A stretch of 10,759 bases of DNA, taken from Deltaproteobacteria bacterium (GTDB taxonomy: Bacteria; Desulfobacterota; Binatia; Binatales; Binataceae). The stretch spans positions 1-10,759 of the forward strand of contig JAJZAG010000109.1 in the NCBI GenBank assembly GCA_021799555.1, read 5' to 3'. Within the stretch, counting starts at the first letter, position 1. The number at the start of each line of letters is the position of its first letter. The notes below the pieces were generated by a model. It saw only the letters and a list, made by a program, of their open reading frames with translations, was not told the origin of the DNA and searched no databases. Positions 7,178-10,759 of the stretch are shown one piece after another. A program made the translations under genes and the position numbers.

Positions 7178-8374
7178 ATGATCGAGCAGCGTCCGCTGGA
7201 AGGCGTGCGCGTGCTCGATCTGTCGCGGGTGCTTGCGGGGCCGTTTTGCACAATGAACCTCGCGGACTTGGGCGCCGAAGTCTTCAAAATCGAGCTGCCC
7301 GGACGCGGCGACGACTCGCGCAGTTTCGGACCCTCGATGCCGACCGGAGATTCCGCCTATTACTACAGCGTGAATCGCGGCAAGAAGAGCGTGACGCTCG
7401 ACCTGCGCAACGCCGAAGGCGCGGCGCTGTTTCTGGAGCTCGTGGCGAAGTGCGACCTTGTGGTCGAGAACTTTGCGCCCGGCACGCTCGACAGGTTCGG
7501 GATCGGTTTCGAGCGGCTGAAGACAGCTAACCCGCGCATCATCCTCTGCTCGATCTCGGGCTTCGGACAGAGTGGGCCGATGGCCACTGCCCCCGCCTAC
7601 GATATCGTCGCGCAGGCGCTGGGCGGCACCATGAGCGTTACGGGCGAGGCAGGTGGAGAGCCGACCCGATGCGGGGTATCGATCGGCGATTTGGCGGCGG
7701 CGCTGTACGGCGTGATCGCGATTTTGGCAGCGCTGCGCGTGCGCGATCGTGACGGCGTCGGGCAGCATCTCGATATCGCGATGCTCGATTGCCAGGTGGC
7801 GATGCTCGAGGACGCGCTGGCGCGCTACTCGGTCTCAGGCAAGGTGCCCGGACCACTCGGCACGCGGCACCCGTCGATAACGCCGTTCCAGCGTTTTCGC
7901 GCTTCCGACGGATTTTTTGTAACCGGGGCGGGCAATGAATCGATCTGGCGGCGAATGTGCGATGCGATCGCGATGCCGGAGCTGAAGGACGATCCGCGCT
8001 TCGTCAGAAATGCGGACCGCACCGCGAATCACGCTGCGCTCGAAGCGATCCTCGCGCGCAGGTTCGCCACCGCGCCGCGCGCGCAATGGCTCGAAGCGCT
8101 CGGTGCCGCCAGCGTGCCGTGCGCGCCGATCGCCAATGTCGAGGAAGTGACGCGCAACCCGCATCTTGAAGCGCGCGCGATGATCCTGCACGCGGAGCAT
8201 CCAGGTTACGACGGCCTGATCGTGCCTGGCTCCCCGCTCAAGAGCGCCGGCTCGCGCGCGACGCCCGATACGCGTGCGCCCCAACTCGGCGCCGACACGG
8301 ACAGCGTCCTCGAAGAGCTGCTCGGCTGCGAGGCGGCGCGTCTATCCGAGCTTCGGGGAAGGAGTATTATATGA
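7178..8374 (+). CDS. CaiB/BaiF family (class III) acyl-CoA transferase
   Basis: A 398-residue class III CoA-transferase, usual length for the family. These cytoplasmic enzymes move CoA between carboxylic acids through an aspartyl-CoA thioester, working as interlocked homodimers. LEGVRVLDLSRVLAGPFCTM (7-26), LADLGAEVFKIELPGRGDD (28-46) and NRGKKSVTLDL (66-76) are the N-terminal signature. VVENFAPGTLDRFGIGF (95-111) and ISGFGQSGP (126-134) follow, and GVSIGDLAAALYG (166-178) carries Asp171, which aligns with the catalytic aspartate of formyl-CoA transferase. VGQHLDIAMLD and VPCAPIANVEEV are later family segments. GGAGG ends 6 nt before the ATG. A micro-ORF and a TlpA-like gene follow on the same strand. 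The CoA donor and acceptor cannot be named; the nearby crotonases suggest acyl-CoA catabolism. Confidence 0.93.
   Translation: MIEQRPLEGVRVLDLSRVLAGPFCTMNLADLGAEVFKIELPGRGDDSRSFGPSMPTGDSAYYYSVNRGKKSVTLDLRNAEGAALFLELVAKCDLVVENFAPGTLDRFGIGFERLKTANPRIILCSISGFGQSGPMATAPAYDIVAQALGGTMSVTGEAGGEPTRCGVSIGDLAAALYGVIAILAALRVRDRDGVGQHLDIAMLDCQVAMLEDALARYSVSGKVPGPLGTRHPSITPFQRFRASDGFFVTGAGNESIWRRMCDAIAMPELKDDPRFVRNADRTANHAALEAILARRFATAPRAQWLEALGAASVPCAPIANVEEVTRNPHLEARAMILHAEHPGYDGLIVPGSPLKSAGSRATPDTRAPQLGADTDSVLEELLGCEAARLSELRGRSII
8355..8364 (+). promoter_or_regulatory. Strong Shine-Dalgarno inside the CoA-transferase end
   Basis: GGGGAAGGAG lies within the last codons of the CoA-transferase gene and ends 6 nt before ATG 8371. 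It serves the 13-codon micro-ORF and not the TlpA gene, whose start is more than 50 nt further on. Confidence 0.6.
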
Positions 8375-8412
8375 TGATTGATCACGGCGCGGCGGTGGAC
8401 CGAATCAAATAG
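8371..8412 (+). CDS. 13-codon micro-ORF coupling the CoA-transferase and TlpA genes (putative)
   Basis: The reading is MMIDHGAAVDRIK followed by TAG. Its ATG overlaps the TGA stop of the CoA-transferase (ATGA), it has the best ribosome binding site of the neighbourhood, and its TAG ends 5 nt before the ATG of the TlpA-like gene. That gene is in a different frame and has no ribosome binding site of its own. The arrangement suggests termination-reinitiation, with the micro-ORF delivering ribosomes to the downstream start. The peptide resembles nothing I recognise, and it could instead be the frameshifted residue of a longer N-terminus or chance. Confidence 0.4.
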   Translation: MMIDHGAAVDRIK

Positions 8413-8417
8413 ACAGT

Positions 8418-9035
8418 ATGGGAACGCATCCACAGAAGCTTTGGCGCGCGGCGCTAGCCACCGCAGCCGCGGCGGTATTCACGCTGGGCGCGCTGTCGCT
8501 CGTGCATGCGCCGCGTAATCTCCGCATCAGCGCGGCGCGCGCCGCGGCTGACGAGCCGCACGACGTGCCGCTCGACTTCCAGCTTCGCAGGCTCGGTGGA
8601 GGGTCGATGGCGCTGAGCCAGTTCCGCGGGCATCCGGTGATCGTCGATTTCTGGGCGACGTGGTGCGCGCCGTGCCGCCGCGAGATTCCCGAGCTCAAGC
8701 AGATATACACGCGCTATCACAAGTCGCGCGGGCTCGAAGTTATTGGCGTCGCGTGCGACACGATCCAAGGCGACGGGATCGGCGCCGTGGCGCCGTTTGT
8801 AGCTGAATTCAAGATCAACTATCCCATCCTAATCGCCAATGAGGAGGTCATCGATTCGCTCGGCGTCGAGGCGATTCCGACCACCCTGTTTATCGCGCCC
8901 GACGGGCGCGTCGTAGCGCGCGTGACGGGAGCGGGACACGCCGGCGAACTGACCGAAGGTGCGCGCGCTTTGATGAACGCCGCCAAAGGACGGACGCACG
9001 AGGCTCAGCCCGACAGCAACGCGGTTGACCTCTGA
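8418..9035 (+). CDS. TlpA/ResA-like thioredoxin-fold protein, membrane-anchored or periplasmic
   Basis: A 205-residue protein with an N-terminal signal or anchor segment (about 11-31, Ala/Leu-rich after a charged start) and a thioredoxin fold. FQLRRLGGGSMALSQFRGHP (54-73) is the usual TlpA/AhpC-type lead-in; VIVDFWATWCAPCRREIPEL (74-93) contains the active site Cys83-x-x-Cys86; IPTTLFI (153-159) supplies the cis-Pro154 opposite it. Proteins of this type keep periplasmic cysteines reduced, often for cytochrome c maturation, but no ccm gene is in view. Only ATG 8418 can start it: an in-frame TGA lies at 8379-8381 and no ATG, GTG or TTG falls between. No Shine-Dalgarno precedes it; translation may depend on the upstream micro-ORF. 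BolA follows after 81 nt. Confidence 0.92.
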   Translation: MGTHPQKLWRAALATAAAAVFTLGALSLVHAPRNLRISAARAAADEPHDVPLDFQLRRLGGGSMALSQFRGHPVIVDFWATWCAPCRREIPELKQIYTRYHKSRGLEVIGVACDTIQGDGIGAVAPFVAEFKINYPILIANEEVIDSLGVEAIPTTLFIAPDGRVVARVTGAGHAGELTEGARALMNAAKGRTHEAQPDSNAVDL

Positions 9036-9044
9036 CGGGTAGTG

Positions 9045-9090
9045 GATTTGCGCGTCTCGCTCCAAATAAAATATACGCTCAGGAAGCGGT
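9045..9090 (+). promoter_or_regulatory. Possible promoter of the bolA-grx pair
   Basis: In the 81-nt gap before BolA there is a short A/T-rich island in otherwise GC-rich DNA. TAAAAT (9067-9072) matches five of six bases of the sigma70 -10 box, and TATACG (9072-9077) lies 18 nt after TTGCGC (9048-9053). The -35 fit is poor for either choice, so this is tentative. Confidence 0.3.
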
Positions 9091-9116
9091 CCGAGATGTG
9101 ACGATGGAACCAGAGT

Positions 9117-9362
9117 ATGGACGCGATTGAGATACAACGGATGATAACAAACGGAATTCCGGGCGCGCGGGTCGAGGTTCGCGACACTACCGGCGGCGGC
9201 GACCATTTCGAGGCGCTTGTCGTCAGCGCAACGTTCGAGGGTAAGAGCCTCGTGCAGCGGCATCAGGTCGTTTACGCGGCGCTCGGCGACGCGATGCGAG
9301 TGCGGGTGCATGCGCTCGCGCTCAAGACGCTGACCCCGATGGAATCGGAACAACGGAGGTAA
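9117..9362 (+). CDS. BolA/IbaG family iron-sulfur and stress protein
   Basis: An 81-residue BolA-like protein, typical small size. GGGDHFEALVVS (26-37) is the loop containing His30, LVQRHQVVYAAL (45-56) the helix with the invariant His49, and RVHALALKTLTP (63-74) the C-terminal HALxxKxxTP signature with His65. BolA proteins form [2Fe-2S]-bridged complexes with monothiol CGFS glutaredoxins and help deliver or sense clusters. The partner glutaredoxin gene begins 8 nt downstream, exactly as expected for this pair. GGA about 8 nt before the ATG is a modest ribosome binding site. The exact subgroup (BolA or IbaG type) cannot be settled by eye. Confidence 0.92.
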   Translation: MDAIEIQRMITNGIPGARVEVRDTTGGGDHFEALVVSATFEGKSLVQRHQVVYAALGDAMRVRVHALALKTLTPMESEQRR

Positions 9363-9370
9363 ACGCCGAG

Positions 9371-9703
9371 ATGGCAACCATTACCGAAAAGATTGAAGCT
9401 GCGGTTCGCGAAAACAAGATCATGATTTTCATGAAGGGCAATCGCAGCTTTCCCCAATGCGGATTCTCCGCGGCGACCGTCCAGATATTTGAAGAGCTGG
9501 GGGTTCCGTTCGCAACCGCGGACGTGCTCGCCGATCCGGAGTTGCGCGACGCGATCAAGCGCTACAGCAACTGGCCGACGATCCCGCAGGTCTATATTGA
9601 CGGCAAGTTCGTCGGCGGATGCGATATCGTGCGCGAGATGTACGAGAGCGGCGAGCTCGAACCGCTTGCCAAAGCGGCGGTCGGTCAATCCGCGCAGAGT
9701 TAG
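9371..9703 (+). CDS. grxD: Monothiol glutaredoxin, Grx4 family
   Basis: A 110-residue CGFS monothiol glutaredoxin. IMIFMKG (17-23) carries the glutathione-binding Lys22, FPQCGFS (27-33) has the active-site Cys30, WPTIPQVYI (68-76) the cis-proline loop, and GGCDIV (82-87) the glutathione-binding GG-x-D. Members bind a [2Fe-2S] cluster between two monomers and two glutathiones, or share it with BolA, and pass it on to client proteins. GGAGG overlaps the end of bolA about 11 nt before this ATG, indicating translational coupling. An intrinsic terminator stands 22 nt after its stop. The assignment is secure from motifs and the BolA neighbour. Confidence 0.95.
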   Translation: MATITEKIEAAVRENKIMIFMKGNRSFPQCGFSAATVQIFEELGVPFATADVLADPELRDAIKRYSNWPTIPQVYIDGKFVGGCDIVREMYESGELEPLAKAAVGQSAQS

Positions 9704-9725
9704 ACAATACCGGTGTCGATTTGAG

Positions 9726-9765
9726 CGGGCGCGGCCGACGATGGCTGCGCCCGTTTTCCTTTTTT
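9726..9765 (+). terminator. Rho-independent terminator after grxD
   Basis: An 11-bp stem, CGGGCGCGGCC (9726-9736) with GGCTGCGCCCG (9743-9753), contains one G-U wobble and a 6-nt GACGAT loop. TTTTCCTTTTTT (9754-9765) follows directly. It lies between the converging grxD and mepK genes and is oriented for the rightward transcript; the opposite direction lacks a T-tract. Confidence 0.9.
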
Positions 9766-9794
9766 CTCTGCGCTACGTGATTAAACGCAGCGGC

Positions 9795-10406
9795 TCAAGC
9801 GCCCCACCATCGCACGCGTCCGGTATCGACGTGGACGAAGTTAGAGCGCGGGTAGTAACCAACTCCGCCGCGGCTCAACGACAACGCGGCGAGCCGCAGG
9901 GTGCGCAGGCTTCGCCCCGGGACGTGAATATCAATCGCCCGTCCTTCGACGTGCATGCTGTGGAGCGAGACTCCCTCGGTCGTCGCATGCAGCATCGCGT
10001 TCGTTATCGGCGAGCGGTAACCGGAGATCACCTCGTACGGCTCATGGGTATGCAGGCGTTCGCGCAGAGTGACGAGGAGATCGAGGAGTTTCAGATCGAT
10101 CGGTTTGATCTCGTTGCGGCGGAAATCGCGCAGAATGTAATTAATCCTCTCGAGACCGGCGGCGAGGTAGGTTCCGTGCTCCCAGTAAACCGTCTTGAGC
10201 ATTTCGCCGGTGTGGAGATTGTTGAAACTCAGCTCACGCGCCGATGAAATCGCGGGATGGAGTCGGCTGCGGCGCACGTGGATTCGCGCCCACGCGGCCG
10301 CTGGAATTATCATCGGCGCGGCACCGACAATCCCGGCGCCGAGCGCGCTCTTGATAAAGCGCCGGCGAGTAATTGAATCGGTGGATCGATCTTTGACTTG
10401 CTTCAT
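9795..10406 (-). CDS. mepK: Tat-exported MepK/DUF882-type murein endopeptidase
   Basis: A 203-residue protein of the peptidase M15-like DUF882 family (YcbK/MepK in E. coli). The start carries a twin-arginine signal, TRRRFIK (13-19) plus a hydrophobic stretch and a cleavage-like AWA (38-40), so it is exported folded. YEVISGYRSPITN (124-136) is the conserved substrate loop; SMHVEGRAIDI (150-160) supplies zinc ligands His152 and Asp159, and FVHVDTG (190-196) supplies His192, giving the HxxxxxxD...HxD pattern of the family. E. coli MepK cleaves 3-3 (mDap-mDap) cross-links in peptidoglycan; the same activity is inferred here. Its ATG overlaps the TGA of the upstream L,D-transpeptidase gene, the enzyme class that makes these links. 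The gene converges on the grxD terminator. Confidence 0.9.
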   Translation of the reverse strand: MKQVKDRSTDSITRRRFIKSALGAGIVGAAPMIIPAAAWARIHVRRSRLHPAISSARELSFNNLHTGEMLKTVYWEHGTYLAAGLERINYILRDFRRNEIKPIDLKLLDLLVTLRERLHTHEPYEVISGYRSPITNAMLHATTEGVSLHSMHVEGRAIDIHVPGRSLRTLRLAALSLSRGGVGYYPRSNFVHVDTGRVRWWGA

Positions 10407-10759
10407 CGTGCGGTTCCCGAACGCGTACTCGCGGTAACGTCGCGCGCGATCCCGTTAGCGCGGCTCGTGGCGTCCGCAGCGCTTGACCAGTCAATAAAAT
10501 CGCTTAAATGGCGCGCCTGCGCAAGCTTTCGGACGAAATCGATTCCGGAGATTCCGCGCTTGTAAGCGTCGCGATTTACCTCCAGAAAGATGCGCCCGTC
10601 GCTCGTTCGAGCGAGCAGGATCGGCTCATAGACTACTTCGCCACGACCGCCAATCTCCACCGACTTGAAAAGCGATTCCGCGTTCGCCGGCGAAATCCGG
10701 ATACATCCGTGGGTGTGAAAGCCATAAATCCCGAGCGGCGAATTGGTGCTGTGGATTCC
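10403..10759 (-). CDS. L,D-transpeptidase (YkuD/ErfK type), partial, N-terminus beyond the window
   Basis: Only the last 118 residues are in view; the reading stays open to the window edge. It starts with GIHSTNSPLGIYGFHTHGCI, the YkuD active-site region: H3 in the GIH element, then H15-T-H17-G-C19-I-R with Cys19 as predicted nucleophile and the general-base histidine before it. The following part (VVYEPILLARTSDGRIFLEV, then NRDAYKRG) resembles the C-terminal extension of ErfK/LdtA-type enzymes more than the large YcbB type. Such enzymes form 3-3 peptidoglycan cross-links or attach lipoprotein to murein in the periplasm. The tail is Ala/Ser/Thr-rich and poorly conserved. Its stop overlaps the mepK start by 4 nt (ATGA), so both are translated from one message. 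Confidence 0.93.
   Translation of the reverse strand, partial: GIHSTNSPLGIYGFHTHGCIRISPANAESLFKSVEIGGRGEVVYEPILLARTSDGRIFLEVNRDAYKRGISGIDFVRKLAQARHLSDFIDWSSAADATSRANGIARDVTASTRSGTAR

Noticed and set aside
6809..7253. Readings of about 109 codons on both strands in the gap before the CoA-transferase
   Set aside because: Compositionally biased (Arg, Pro, Cys), no ribosome binding sites, no recognisable motif, and they overlap each other.
9103..9129. Eight-codon reading (MEPEYGRD) overlapping the bolA start
   Set aside because: No ribosome binding site precedes it and it overlaps bolA out of frame; unlike the 8371 case nothing supports translation.
1..10759. Search for CRISPR arrays, insertion sequences, tRNAs, toxin-antitoxin pairs, or phage-defence genes
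   Set aside because: No regularly spaced repeats, transposase motifs, terminal inverted repeats or tRNA-like cloverleaf seen on either strand.

Overview
The window is GC-rich, densely coding bacterial DNA with no sign of mobile elements, tRNA/rRNA genes or CRISPR arrays. Lipobox lipoproteins, a Tat-exported murein endopeptidase, an L,D-transpeptidase, a BolA / CGFS-glutaredoxin pair and a TlpA-like thioredoxin point to a Gram-negative, probably aerobic proteobacterium-like organism. Two crotonases and a class III CoA-transferase suggest active acyl-CoA metabolism. The exact lineage is not readable; a deltaproteobacterial or Binatota-like soil lineage is only a guess from gene style.

Layout: (1) 145-3575, minus strand, transcribed right to left: xseA, xseB, tlyA, then a ROK sugar kinase, with short gaps (19, 77 and 23 nt), so probably one operon for exonuclease VII, rRNA 2'-O-methylation and a kinase. 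(2) 3852-5521: two divergent crotonase genes sharing a roughly 125-nt promoter interval. (3) 5684-6761, minus strand: two small lipoprotein genes, a PEGA-like one followed 10 nt later by a YajG-like one. (4) 6762-7177: a 416-nt gap with no convincing gene. (5) 7178-9703, plus strand: CaiB/BaiF CoA-transferase, a 13-codon micro-ORF with a strong ribosome binding site, a TlpA-like thioredoxin, BolA and the monothiol CGFS glutaredoxin, closed by a strong intrinsic terminator at 9726-9765. (6) 9795-10759, minus strand: an L,D-transpeptidase (cut by the window edge) whose stop codon overlaps the start of a Tat-exported MepK/DUF882 peptidase.

Functional modules: DNA and ribosome maintenance on the left, acyl-CoA chemistry in the middle, iron-sulfur/redox handling (TlpA, BolA, Grx4) on the right, and peptidoglycan 3-3 cross-link making and breaking at the right edge. 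Most of this is recognisable housekeeping. The least expected features are the micro-ORF bridging the CoA-transferase and TlpA genes, a crotonase lacking both classical catalytic glutamates, and the overlapping LDT-endopeptidase pair. I did not find a clearly new multi-gene system.
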